Made by a program: the position numbers and the translations under genes. A stretch of 15,273 nt of DNA from Candidatus Cloacimonadota bacterium (GTDB taxonomy: Bacteria > Cloacimonadota > Cloacimonadia > Cloacimonadales > Cloacimonadaceae). Under the pieces are notes generated by a model. The model searched no databases. It was not told the origin of the DNA and saw nothing but the letters and a program-made list of their open reading frames with translations. The stretch's first letter is position 1. Each line of letters begins with the position of its first letter. The DNA lies in NCBI GenBank assembly GCA_016875595.1, contig VGPI01000023.1, forward strand, positions 1-15,273. Direction: 5' to 3'. Below are positions 1 to 7,141 of this stretch, piece by piece.

Positions 1-83
1 TGAACACGTGCTGACCCGGTGTCTGACTCATGGAGTTTAAACTCTGCCATGATAGCTGTTTTAGCCTCGGGTTTTAACGGCAT
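1..83 (-). CDS. rpsO: Ribosomal protein S15, N-terminal fragment cut by the window edge
   Basis: The small-subunit protein S15 binds 16S rRNA early in 30S assembly. Reading the minus strand from ATG at 83 gives 27 complete residues that begin MPLKPEAKTAIMAEF and continue KLHESDTGSARV. This matches the S15 N-terminus, whose helix is followed by a conserved (D/E)TGSxEVQ segment. The next two bases (CA) fit the expected Gln. An Arg stands where most family members have Glu in TGSxEVQ. An AAGGAG ribosome-binding site lies 7 nt before the ATG, which supports this start. The gene is partial because it runs off the left edge; S15 is normally about 89 residues. The fragment is too short for ordinary ORF callers, so it is easily missed. 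In many bacteria pnp follows rpsO, but that position is outside the window. Confidence 0.9.
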   Translation of the reverse strand, partial: MPLKPEAKTAIMAEFKLHESDTGSARV

Positions 84-260
84 TTATCGTCTCCTTATTT
101 ATTTGATGCCACGTTTCTGCCCCCGCTGTTTTTGTAAAGTATTTTGTTTCACATACTCCCGTAACCCGATAAGAGATAGATCGACAGAAGCGTCTTCTTC
201 CCTCAAAGTCAGGTTGAATTGCAACAACAGACCGCTGGATCGACCCATATTTCAATTATA
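84..260 (-). promoter_or_regulatory. AT-rich rpsO leader with a possible -10 box
   Basis: A TATAAT hexamer (minus strand, 260 to 255) is the best -10 candidate upstream of rpsO. The hexamer 17 bp further up (ACAGGT) is a poor -35, so the promoter is tentative. If it is used, the rpsO transcript has a leader of about 165 nt. The leader contains a short stem (AGAAG, loop ACG, CTTCT) and ends in the AAGGAG site. S15 is autoregulated through leader RNA structure in several phyla, but no known S15-leader motif could be identified here by eye. Open frames in this stretch on either strand look non-coding. Confidence 0.35.
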
Positions 261-342
261 TCAATATGCTATGCTAAACCTGTTTCTCTATCTATACTGT
301 TATATGCTTCTACTCCTATCAATTACAAACTCCCAAATTATG

Positions 343-436
343 TCCTCCTTGCTTCATTACCTGAGTATAACCTTAGTATAACCTTACGATCGTAAGGTTA
401 TACTAAGGTTATACTCAGGTAATGAAGCAAGGAGGA
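343..436. repeat. Perfect 94-bp palindrome without spacer
   Basis: Bases 343-389 are the exact reverse complement of 390-436: 47 bp arms, no mismatch, no loop, centre CGATCG. Each arm carries two tandem copies of an 11-bp unit (GTATAACCTTA at 365-375 and 376-386, inverted at 393-403 and 404-414). The outer part of each arm contains the string AAGGAGG or its complement. Symmetry stops abruptly at 342/437. The element begins 6 nt after the encoded CCA end of tRNA-Gly and lies upstream of rpsO. As RNA it would fold into a very long hairpin, but no T-run follows on the rpsO side. It could be a palindromic mobile or REP-like element, a protein-binding or telomere-resolution-like site, a recent inverted duplication, or an assembly artefact. 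The structure is certain as given; its role is unknown. Confidence 0.95.
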
Positions 437-442
437 AAAAGA

Positions 443-518
443 TGGAGCGGGCAACGGGACTCGAACCCGCGACCCTCAGCTTGGGAAGCTAATGCTCTAC
501 CAACTGAGCTATGCCCGC
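443..518 (-). tRNA. tRNA-Gly, anticodon CCC, CCA encoded
   Basis: The minus strand folds into a complete 76-nt cloverleaf. It has acceptor stem GCGGGCA/TGCCCGC, D arm GCTC/GAGC, anticodon stem TTAGC/GCTGA with loop TTCCCAA, a 5-base variable loop, T arm GCGGG/CCCGT with loop TTCGAGT, discriminator T and a genomically encoded CCA. The anticodon at positions 34-36 is CCC, reading GGG glycine codons. G1-C72, C2-G71, C35, C36 and U73 agree with known bacterial tRNA-Gly identity elements. The 3' end is followed by TCTTTTT and then the 94-bp palindrome. Confidence 0.97.
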
Positions 519-533
519 TCTTCAACAGGGTTG

Positions 534-555
534 GAGTGCCTTGCTTTCAGCACTC
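534..555 (-). other. Stem-loop between the sirtuin gene and tRNA-Gly
   Basis: A perfect 6-bp stem (GAGTGC/GCACTC) encloses a 10-nt loop in the 76-bp gap between the sirtuin stop codon and the tRNA. No T-run follows it, so it is not a convincing intrinsic terminator. It may be a pre-tRNA leader structure or chance. Confidence 0.35.
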
Positions 556-569
556 TGTAACTGGATGGG

Positions 570-598
570 ATATGTTTTTGAGGAGGCGATTTTGTCAA
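570..598 (-). promoter_or_regulatory. Possible tRNA-Gly promoter
   Basis: A consensus -35 box TTGACA (minus strand, 598 to 593) overlaps the TGA stop codon of the sirtuin gene. The hexamer 17 bp downstream (ACATAT, 575 to 570) is only a weak -10. Its position about 50 bp upstream of the mature tRNA 5' end makes it a sensible tRNA promoter. The weak -10 keeps confidence low. Confidence 0.4.
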
Positions 599-1302
599 GT
601 CAAAACCTGCTGTTTGAGTTCCGCTACGAATGAAGGCAGAAAATCCCCTGCCTTGCTCTGGATGCACTCATCAAAGTGGGTGTTGTTCGCCGGTTCATTG
701 GGATTGATGCTGATCGTCCTGGCTCCGTGGTATCTGGCAGTGAGGACAAAGCCAGCCGCCGGATAGACCACGCCGCTGGTGCCAATAACGAGGAAGAGAT
801 CGCAATTTCGGAGTAACTGATCAATTTCGGAGAGGTAGTAAGGGATTTCGCCAAACCAGACGATATCCGGGCGTAAAACACTACGGCAGGCGTCACAGAC
901 CGGAACCGGCAAGGACAGATCGGTCCGGGACATCTCATAGCGCTTGTGGCAATCGGTGCAAAAGCAGCGTTTTAAGCGTCCGTGCATCTCCAGAACACGT
1001 TTGCTGCCGGCTTTTTGATGCAAACCGTCCACGTTTTGGGTAATGATATGAAACTGCTCACCCAGGACCTCTTCCAATTCCGCCAAAGCATAATGACCGG
1101 CATTGGGTCTGGCTTGCTCCGCCTGCTGGTAACGCATTTTATAGAAACGCCAGACCAATTCGGGATCGGCGGCAAAGCCCTCAGGAGTGGCAACATCCTC
1201 GATGGCATGATCTTCCCAAAGCCCTCCGGAATCCCGGAAGGTCTTCAGTCCGGATTCAGCGCTGATCCCGGCACCGGTCAAAACAAGGATTTGCTTGGAC
1301 AT
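595..1302 (-). CDS. cobB: NAD-dependent protein deacylase, sirtuin class III (CobB/SIRT5-like)
   Basis: Sir2 enzymes remove acyl groups from lysine while cleaving NAD to nicotinamide and O-acyl-ADP-ribose. The 235-residue protein has the full fold signature: GAGISAESG at 10-18 with FRD at 22-24 (NAD binding), TQNVDGLH at 88-95, the catalytic His107 in EMHG, zinc cysteines C115, C118, C136 and C139, VWFGE at 148-152 and a GTSG motif near 174. Tyr54 and Arg57 (FYKMR) form the YxxR pair that, in SIRT5 and CobB, binds succinyl or malonyl carboxylates. Desuccinylase/demalonylase activity is therefore likely, in addition to or instead of deacetylation. The protein is cytoplasmic, with no signal peptide. 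ATG at 1302 follows the stop codon of the C25 peptidase gene by 7 nt. An AGGAAGG ribosome-binding site overlaps that stop, which suggests coupled translation. It is the last gene of that unit before tRNA-Gly. Confidence 0.95.
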   Translation of the reverse strand: MSKQILVLTGAGISAESGLKTFRDSGGLWEDHAIEDVATPEGFAADPELVWRFYKMRYQQAEQARPNAGHYALAELEEVLGEQFHIITQNVDGLHQKAGSKRVLEMHGRLKRCFCTDCHKRYEMSRTDLSLPVPVCDACRSVLRPDIVWFGEIPYYLSEIDQLLRNCDLFLVIGTSGVVYPAAGFVLTARYHGARTISINPNEPANNTHFDECIQSKAGDFLPSFVAELKQQVLT

Positions 1303-1309
1303 GACCTTC

Positions 1310-4300
1310 CTATTTCATCATCAGCATCTTCTTCGTCTGCGTCCAGGTGGGAGTGCTGATCCGGTAGAAATAGACGCCGCTGCCGACACTGCGGTTGTGA
1401 TCGTCCATCCCGTTCCAGACGATCCTGTGACTGCCGCGATCCAGCTCTGAACTGTGGATCAATGACCTGACGCGCTGTCCTTTGACATTGTAAATCTCCA
1501 GAGACACTTCGGTCCCGACCGGCAGCGAGAACGCAATGGTGGTGGTAGGATTGAAGGGATTGGGGTAATTGTCGAATAACCTGTAATTAGCTGGTATGAC
1601 GGTATTATCATCATTGGAGACGATCTCGGTGATCAGGCGAACATCGTCAATGTACCAGCCCTCGCCGGAGACATAACCATCGGAGCCAAAGAGAAATCGG
1701 AATCGCGCTTCACCAGTGTAGTTGGACAGGTTAAATACACATTCCTGCCAGCCAAAGCTGCCGGAGAATACCGGTGTTCCGGATGGGAAGGGAGAGGCAG
1801 GATTGTTCTGAATGCCATAGGGGTATCCGCCAACCGGTGTGATCTGGAACCAGGCACTGTTATTCAAGGACATCTGAACCAGTCCGCCATCCCAGGCACT
1901 GGTAGTGATCGTGGAATGATTCTCGGCATCCATCCAATGGTAGAACTTCAGCTCGGAATTCAGTCCCAGCGTAAACTGCGGACTGATCAGCGCGCCATAA
2001 GCGCTTCCGGCATAAGAACCGGTTCCTTCTGCACCGAACTTCATGGAATATGTCCCGCCGGTGGAATAATTCCGCTGATTGGAACGATGCCACTGGTTGA
2101 CGAATGATGCGCTCAATGATTGAGTGATCCAATTCTGCCAGCCCATTTCAAAAGTGTAATTGACCAATCCGACGTAGAAACTGATCGACCCCTCACCCCC
2201 TTCGCCATTGGTCGGGATCAGATAATAATGCAAAGTAACGATGGAGCCGATCGGGGCATCGGGTGACACAGTGATGCTGAACAGGTTGGTATAAAGATCG
2301 TTGCTGCCGGCAGGGCTAAAGGGAATACTAATCTCCGTTGCGGATACCGATAGCATCGGATCGTCGCTGAGAACAAGCAGCACGGCATCATACGAATGGC
2401 CACTGCCCTGATTGGATATGCTAATGTTCATCTGGGCGGTATGACCGGGCAGGATGAACTCATCCGTCGTGTTCATTTGGTAGGAACTAATGATCAAACT
2501 GGGAGCATTGAGGATAAGATTGTAGTGTGTGGATGAAACGACTTCGCCGTAAGATGCCGTCAAGATCATTGGAACAGAGGTGTTATCCACGAAACCGGAA
2601 TTGATCCGGATGCTGAAGACATTTTCCACCGCTTGGGTGTTGCCCGCTTCGATCGGGGCAAAGGTGATCGTCGGGCTTAACACTGTAACCACAGCAGATC
2701 CTGCGGTAAGCGTTAAGGTACCGCTTTCCAGCAGATCATAAAGACCTATGTTCTCAATAACCATGCTGAGATCGACGATCTCGCCGGCATGAAGCAATCC
2801 ATCATCGTCATTGACCGTGATATCGGTGCAGACGATATAAGCAGATTGGCTGGCGGAAACGTTGAACACCGTATCATAAGAGTAGAAATTGGGGGCAGTG
2901 ATATGGAGATTGTAATCACCCGGGGTAAGGGTCTGGATCATAGTGATGGTGGCCAGACCGGTATTATCAGCGGTCCCTTCATAGATTAAACTGCCATTTT
3001 GTTTAATCCTGACGGTCGCATTGGGTGCGTTGGTCTGGATCTGGTATTGATTGACCCCCATAATCCAGGTATCGGGTAGTTGAGCTGTAATGAACTGCGG
3101 AGTATTCGTCCAGACCATCATGGACGGATCGCCGAAGAGATTGGTCTCATAGGTGATCCAATACATGACCGGAGCACCGTAAATGAAAGGAATAATATCG
3201 ATCTTGCCGTCGGTCAGCATCTCTCCCGCAGGATATATAGATTCACCAAACAAGGCATCGATGAACTGACGGTGCAGGCGTTGAGAAGCGCCATTGGTAC
3301 TGCCGGGCATACCCCAGCCATAACGGGAGTGAGATATCATGGCAGCGGCGGAAGTGGCGATGCCGTTGAATTTCTCGGTAATGGAGTCCTGAGTATAGTT
3401 CCCGACGGTAGTGGTCCGGTTGTCAAACGCACCGGCATAACAGCCCTGGGTGAAGTAGATCGAGAAATTGTGATTGGAGCCGTTATTGGTGATCGTGGTG
3501 GCGGATACCTGATTGTTGTTCAGCCGGAACGCATAGGTAGTGTTGGAATGCCCCAGATGATTGACCAGGTTGGCTCCCTGGCTGAGCAGCGGACGCACTT
3601 GAGCAGCTCCCCAACTGTTGTTCGCTCCATAAGTGCGGTCGTATAAAGTGGTGATATTCCAAGTAGTAGGAACGCCGACGGTGGTATGTCCGTTGGTAGA
3701 TGATCCGCCAATCATTTCATCCAAATAGTCCCCGCCCCAGGTGGGTCCTTCCCAAAGCCACTCACCAATAAAATTAGCTGTCTTTACTTCGCTCTCCACC
3801 GGTATGATCATATAGCTCATGACCTTGTTGATGAAGTGGTTGATCTCCGTCACGTTATTGTAGCAGAACCTACCGATGGATAATTCCGGGATCAGGTCAC
3901 ACTCATTGTATTCACCCCAATAGCTGTTGCCGTTGTTGTTCCAACTTCCATCCAGGCAGGAATAGTACATATCGGCAGGAATATCGGCATCCACTTCACT
4001 GCCATTACCCATATTGACAAAAAAGCCACGATGCGGGATCACATCGGTATCCCCGCACAAAAGAACATAGCGGACAGAATTGGAGGCAAACATGGAGATC
4101 AGGTAATTGCGGATCTTCTGCTGGAGATCCACCCCCGTTTGTTCGGTTGCAATCTCCTGCACCGGCTTGAACAACACGCTCATCCCCCGTTGCTCGTGGA
4201 TGGATTTGAGCGGCAACCAGGCATCCGGCATCGCTGCATCGATGATGTAAATATATTCATACCCTACGGTTCGGGTCTCATAGCGGGGTGTGGCATCCGG

Positions 4301-4894
4301 GTTATCAATGCTCTGCCTGAGCCGTTGGCCAGTGTAGGCATCCTGCTGAAGAAGTTGCCGGGCTGCTTCCGCTCTTTGGCTGGGAATGGCTGTAACCTTG
4401 ACCCGTACGTGGGCATAAGAGGTCAGTTCATTAGTAACGGGGTTATATTCCACTGGAGTAACGGCGGTCATGGCGATCGGATGACCAGAGAGAAACTCGG
4501 TATTGGCGCCATTATGAGCCGTAAACGGATAAACCGAATCCCGCTGATAGATCTGGGGATCGGGCTCCGTAAACGTGGCGGTAGGCATCAGAGAAAAGGG
4601 ATATTGCTGCTGAATCGGTCTCACCGGATCGCTCAACTTGTAATAACTGGGTTCGCTCTTCTCGACCTCGATCGCTTTTGCCTCATATCCGACCGGAAGC
4701 AGTAAACGAACGCCAAACCACGGGAGAGACGGACTTCCCGGGGTTCCATATTCCTGACCGCCTTTGATGCGGACCAGAGTCCAATTTCCAGTCACCCTGA
4801 GGTCAGGTTGATCCAAATTGAGGTCATAGACGATCTCATAAGCGTTAAGAACGCTTGCCACGAGTATCACCGTCAGAATGAGTATCTGTTTCAT
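1310..4894 (-). CDS. Secreted gingipain-like C25 cysteine peptidase with T9SS type A sorting domain
   Basis: This 1194-residue exported protein is a peptidase of family C25 (gingipain). Residues 1-18 form a signal peptide ending in NA before YEIV. A propeptide-like region follows to about residue 200. The caspase-like C25 domain spans roughly 210-600, with a His449 motif (NHLGHS) and Cys485 (FTQGCYAG) as the expected catalytic dyad; the spacing is similar to gingipain R. Ig-like beta modules cover about 605-905. A carbohydrate/MAM-like jelly-roll segment covers about 910-1090. Residues 1103-1194 are a FlgD-like/T9SS type A sorting domain with NYPNPFNP at 1109-1116, GVYFYR near 1173 and a terminal KKMLMMK. 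It is probably released or anchored at the cell surface by a type IX system, to digest extracellular protein. No Shine-Dalgarno sequence better than AGG precedes ATG 4894. The sirtuin gene follows after 7 nt. Substrate specificity (Arg, Lys or other) cannot be read from the sequence. Confidence 0.93.
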   Translation of the reverse strand: MKQILILTVILVASVLNAYEIVYDLNLDQPDLRVTGNWTLVRIKGGQEYGTPGSPSLPWFGVRLLLPVGYEAKAIEVEKSEPSYYKLSDPVRPIQQQYPFSLMPTATFTEPDPQIYQRDSVYPFTAHNGANTEFLSGHPIAMTAVTPVEYNPVTNELTSYAHVRVKVTAIPSQRAEAARQLLQQDAYTGQRLRQSIDNPDATPRYETRTVGYEYIYIIDAAMPDAWLPLKSIHEQRGMSVLFKPVQEIATEQTGVDLQQKIRNYLISMFASNSVRYVLLCGDTDVIPHRGFFVNMGNGSEVDADIPADMYYSCLDGSWNNNGNSYWGEYNECDLIPELSIGRFCYNNVTEINHFINKVMSYMIIPVESEVKTANFIGEWLWEGPTWGGDYLDEMIGGSSTNGHTTVGVPTTWNITTLYDRTYGANNSWGAAQVRPLLSQGANLVNHLGHSNTTYAFRLNNNQVSATTITNNGSNHNFSIYFTQGCYAGAFDNRTTTVGNYTQDSITEKFNGIATSAAAMISHSRYGWGMPGSTNGASQRLHRQFIDALFGESIYPAGEMLTDGKIDIIPFIYGAPVMYWITYETNLFGDPSMMVWTNTPQFITAQLPDTWIMGVNQYQIQTNAPNATVRIKQNGSLIYEGTADNTGLATITMIQTLTPGDYNLHITAPNFYSYDTVFNVSASQSAYIVCTDITVNDDDGLLHAGEIVDLSMVIENIGLYDLLESGTLTLTAGSAVVTVLSPTITFAPIEAGNTQAVENVFSIRINSGFVDNTSVPMILTASYGEVVSSTHYNLILNAPSLIISSYQMNTTDEFILPGHTAQMNISISNQGSGHSYDAVLLVLSDDPMLSVSATEISIPFSPAGSNDLYTNLFSITVSPDAPIGSIVTLHYYLIPTNGEGGEGSISFYVGLVNYTFEMGWQNWITQSLSASFVNQWHRSNQRNYSTGGTYSMKFGAEGTGSYAGSAYGALISPQFTLGLNSELKFYHWMDAENHSTITTSAWDGGLVQMSLNNSAWFQITPVGGYPYGIQNNPASPFPSGTPVFSGSFGWQECVFNLSNYTGEARFRFLFGSDGYVSGEGWYIDDVRLITEIVSNDDNTVIPANYRLFDNYPNPFNPTTTIAFSLPVGTEVSLEIYNVKGQRVRSLIHSSELDRGSHRIVWNGMDDHNRSVGSGVYFYRISTPTWTQTKKMLMMK

Positions 4895-4912
4895 AATAAC
4901 CTGCTTTTCAGT

Positions 4913-4958
4913 ATTCTATTAGAATGGTACATGCAAGCTACATTCCCTATTTCGGGAA
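4913..4958. other. Two short inverted repeats upstream of the peptidase gene
   Basis: The 84-bp gap between the DUF4911-like gene and the peptidase contains two inverted repeats. ATTCTA-T-TAGAAT (4913-4925) is a 13-bp near-palindrome. TTCCC/GGGAA (4943-4947 and 4954-4958) has a 6-nt loop. Neither is followed by a T-run. They could be regulator sites or a weak transcript end for the upstream operon. No convincing -35/-10 pair was seen for the peptidase gene. Confidence 0.3.
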
Positions 4959-4978
4959 ACAAAGCGTTATGGAGGAGA

Positions 4979-5233
4979 TTATGATGAAAACGCGGCGCCG
5001 TGAATCAAGTCGATCAGATTGATAAATTCATCCTGCAGACCATGGGGGACATCCACGACCCAGTATTTACCGTCTCTGGGTGCCGGACACCGGATGGAAA
5101 GCCCCTCCACAGATTCGATGATATAACCGAAGAAGAGTATGTCCTGTTGCCTGATCCGAAGATAATAACGATCTAAGTATTCCGATTGCCGATCAACCGA
5201 ATCTATCTCAACCCTCATATCCGGTGCGGTCAA
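4979..5233 (-). CDS. Small DUF4911-like protein
   Basis: This is an 84-residue soluble protein without a signal peptide or membrane segment. The pattern YYLRIRQQDILFFGYIIESV, then EGLSIRCPAPRDGKYWVVDVP, then a helix rich in acidic and hydrophobic residues resembles the DUF4911 family. That family is a short alpha/beta domain of unknown function. The assignment is from memory of the family pattern, not a search. The frame opens with TTG at 5233, 6 nt after the stop of the PASTA gene and just behind an AAGG; an ATG at 5218 (residue 6) is the alternative start. It is the last gene of the yebC-ruv-rsmB operon. Its function is unknown. Confidence 0.75.
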   Translation of the reverse strand: MTAPDMRVEIDSVDRQSEYLDRYYLRIRQQDILFFGYIIESVEGLSIRCPAPRDGKYWVVDVPHGLQDEFINLIDLIHGAAFSS

Positions 5234-5239
5234 ATGACC

Positions 5240-5812
5240 TTAAAACCAGGATCCCTGGTAAACGTTGCTGCTGTCTGGCGCCGGTCTCGCTCCCCGGCTG
5301 AGTTGTAATCTAACCCGTGATTCCTTGAGGATTTTGGTGCCAAAATGAGGAGTGATACGCATCACGGAATTGGCGGGATAGGTCTCGGAGTAGAGAGAAT
5401 CGGAGATCACGGTGCGCAGTCCGCTCCCCCTGAGTGTGAGATATGCCTGATGGTAGTCCATCCCGATCACATTGGGGATTGTCACATGTTTGGAGCCACG
5501 GCTCACGATCAGATAAACCGTTCCATCATGTTTGACCATCTCGCCGGCTGCCGGTTTCTGATCCACTACACAGTCGATCGCGATGTCTTCCGAGTAAACG
5601 GAATCCCTGATCACGACGTGCAGTTTGCTCTCCCCCAGGGTACGTTTGGCTTGAAGATATCCGCTGCCGACGACGTTCGGAACTTCCACATCCTTAGGTC
5701 TGCCCAGAAAGACCGGAAAGATGATCTGGCTAAAGACAAAGGCGGTGACGATGATGATCCCCACGCCTATTCCAGCGCCATAACCGATCTTGATCCAATG
5801 CTGTTTCGTCAT
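5240..5812 (-). CDS. Membrane-anchored protein with two PASTA domains
   Basis: The protein has 190 residues. A short cytoplasmic tail is followed by one membrane helix (about 8-36). Two extracytoplasmic PASTA repeats follow, at about 41-105 (VEVPNVVGSGYLQAKRTL...) and 108-174 (VTIPNVIGMDYHQAYLTL...), and then a short Pro/Ser tail. PASTA domains in PknB/PrkC kinases and class A/B penicillin-binding proteins sense or bind peptidoglycan and muropeptides. No kinase or transpeptidase domain is attached here. GGAGG 6 nt before ATG 5812 supports the start. The gene begins 11 nt after the rsmB stop. In Firmicutes the rsmB-prpC-prkC-rsgA-rpe order places a PASTA kinase at this spot, so this protein may be a kinase-less relict or functional equivalent. 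A role in cell-wall sensing or division is inference. Confidence 0.9.
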   Translation of the reverse strand: MTKQHWIKIGYGAGIGVGIIIVTAFVFSQIIFPVFLGRPKDVEVPNVVGSGYLQAKRTLGESKLHVVIRDSVYSEDIAIDCVVDQKPAAGEMVKHDGTVYLIVSRGSKHVTIPNVIGMDYHQAYLTLRGSGLRTVISDSLYSETYPANSVMRITPHFGTKILKESRVRLQLSRGARPAPDSSNVYQGSWF

Positions 5813-5823
5813 TTCTGCCTCCG

Positions 5824-7140
5824 CTAACTCGATCTGACCATTTTGGCGGCAAATGCACCGTCCATGTTATGTTTATAGGGCATGGTCACCAAGAAACCTG
5901 CCGCTGTGAATCGCTCGGGGATATATTCAGCCGCATTCACCAGAGAATACCTGCCATTCTGCTTCAAGAACTTCTGCACCTGCAGTTCATTCTCCGCCGG
6001 ATTCATTGTACAAGTGGAGTAAACGAGGACACCACCCGGCTTGACGAAATTGGCAGCATGGATCAGGGCTTTCTCCTGGAGTTTGAGCAGCTCGGGGAGA
6101 TTCTGATGCACCTGCCAGCGCAGGTCTGACTTACGTCCGAAAACACCCCATCCTGAACAAGGCGCATCGACCAGAACCCGGTCATAAGCAGGTGCCACCG
6201 GTCCATAGGTAAATGAATCCGCCACTACCTGTTTGATATTTGTCAATTGCAAGCGGTCGGCGGCTTGTTTGAGCAGTTTCATCTTGTTTGGGATCTTGTC
6301 CACAGCGACCACTTCACCGGTGTTGTTCATCAGTTCGGCGATATAAGTGCACTTGCCACCCGGAGCAGCAAAAAGATCCAGGATATTCTCCTCCGGTTGC
6401 GGGGATAGCAATTCCACGATCAAAGCCGCTGATGTGTCCTGCACGGAGAAGTATCCCTCCGAAAAGGCAACGGCATCCAATGCCTCTTCCCCCTGCTTGG
6501 TAGTCAAGAGATTGGGACTGGCGGAACTGGGCTCAAGCCGGACATCCCGCTTGGAAAAGTAATGGATCAACTTGGCTTGCGAGGTAGCCGTGGTGTTGAC
6601 CCTGAGATGTAATTCCGGGTTCTCGTTGAAGAAAAGAGCCAGATACTCGGTCTCCTCCGCTCCCCAGAGATCGATCCATTGCCTGATCAATTCCGGTGGA
6701 TAGGAGTGCTCATAAGCAATACGCAAGGCGATGTTTTCAGGATAATTCACAGCCGGCTCCCGCAGATAACTACGCAGGATAGCATTGACAAAATCCGCCG
6801 TAGCCGGACTCATCAACGTTTTGGCAAGTTGCACCGTCTCATGCACGGCAGCGTGTTCCGGAATGGAATTCATAAAGATGATCTGATACAAGCCCAGATA
6901 GAGCAGGCAGCGGGTCTTGAGATCGGTGGACTGGTATCGCCTGGGATCGGTGAACTGCTGAATGATATAGTCCAGTTTCAGGTGCATCTTGACGATGCCT
7001 TTGGTGAGATTGTAGAAGAGCGCCAGGTTCTCCTGCGACTCCTTGATCCGCTTTGCTTTCTGGTGTAATAACGTATCCGAGTATTCCTTATCCTTGAGGA
7101 TCTTGACGACGGTGTGGTAGGCTTCCTGACGGATGTTCAT
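5824..7140 (-). CDS. rsmB: 16S rRNA m5C967 methyltransferase RsmB (Sun/Fmu family)
   Basis: RsmB transfers a methyl group from S-adenosylmethionine to C5 of cytosine 967 (E. coli numbering) in 16S rRNA. The 438-residue length matches the family. An N-terminal NusB-like RNA-binding domain occupies about 1-130 (HAAVHETVQLAK at 96-107). The Rossmann methyltransferase domain has the SAM motif DLFAAPGGKC at 255-264, an acidic VDK near 280-282, DAPCSGWG at 325-332 (Cys328) and STCTMNPAENE with the likely nucleophile Cys377. It ends with the typical DGAFAAKMVR. ATG 7140 follows the ruvA TGA stop by 1 nt (TGATATG), so translation is coupled. It sits between ruvA and a PASTA gene in one operon. Confidence 0.97.
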   Translation of the reverse strand: MNIRQEAYHTVVKILKDKEYSDTLLHQKAKRIKESQENLALFYNLTKGIVKMHLKLDYIIQQFTDPRRYQSTDLKTRCLLYLGLYQIIFMNSIPEHAAVHETVQLAKTLMSPATADFVNAILRSYLREPAVNYPENIALRIAYEHSYPPELIRQWIDLWGAEETEYLALFFNENPELHLRVNTTATSQAKLIHYFSKRDVRLEPSSASPNLLTTKQGEEALDAVAFSEGYFSVQDTSAALIVELLSPQPEENILDLFAAPGGKCTYIAELMNNTGEVVAVDKIPNKMKLLKQAADRLQLTNIKQVVADSFTYGPVAPAYDRVLVDAPCSGWGVFGRKSDLRWQVHQNLPELLKLQEKALIHAANFVKPGGVLVYSTCTMNPAENELQVQKFLKQNGRYSLVNAAEYIPERFTAAGFLVTMPYKHNMDGAFAAKMVRSS

Positions 7141-7141
7141 A

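Noticed and set aside
61..255. Minus-strand 64-codon frame upstream of and overlapping the rpsO start
   Set aside because: It overlaps rpsO in another frame, has no recognisable features and covers what looks like the rpsO leader.
19..381. Plus-strand 120-codon frame with a hydrophobic tail
   Set aside because: It is antisense to rpsO and its leader and runs into the palindrome. Its composition reflects AT-rich non-coding DNA.
343..436. Interpretation of the palindrome as an ordinary rho-independent terminator of tRNA-Gly
   Set aside because: The stem is far longer than any typical terminator, has no loop and lacks a T-run on its downstream side. The short T-run lies before it, directly after the tRNA.
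343..436. CRISPR or integron attachment-site reading of the 11-bp repeats
   Set aside because: The repeats are contiguous, with no spacers, integrase gene or cas gene in the window. The symmetry is a single palindrome, not an array.
422..766. Plus-strand open frame of 114 codons beginning inside the palindrome, with a good AAGGAGG before an internal ATG at 442
   Set aside because: It reads antisense through tRNA-Gly (the familiar false peptide GQRDSNPRPSAWEANALPTE) and into the sirtuin gene. The AAGGAGG is explained by the palindrome arm.
3080..3646. Long plus-strand open frame (188 codons) inside the C25 peptidase gene
   Set aside because: It is a shadow of the minus-strand coding frame, without a ribosome-binding site or protein-like features. 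The same holds for the plus-strand frames at 4031-4705, 7762-8412, 8464-9150 and 12808-13587.
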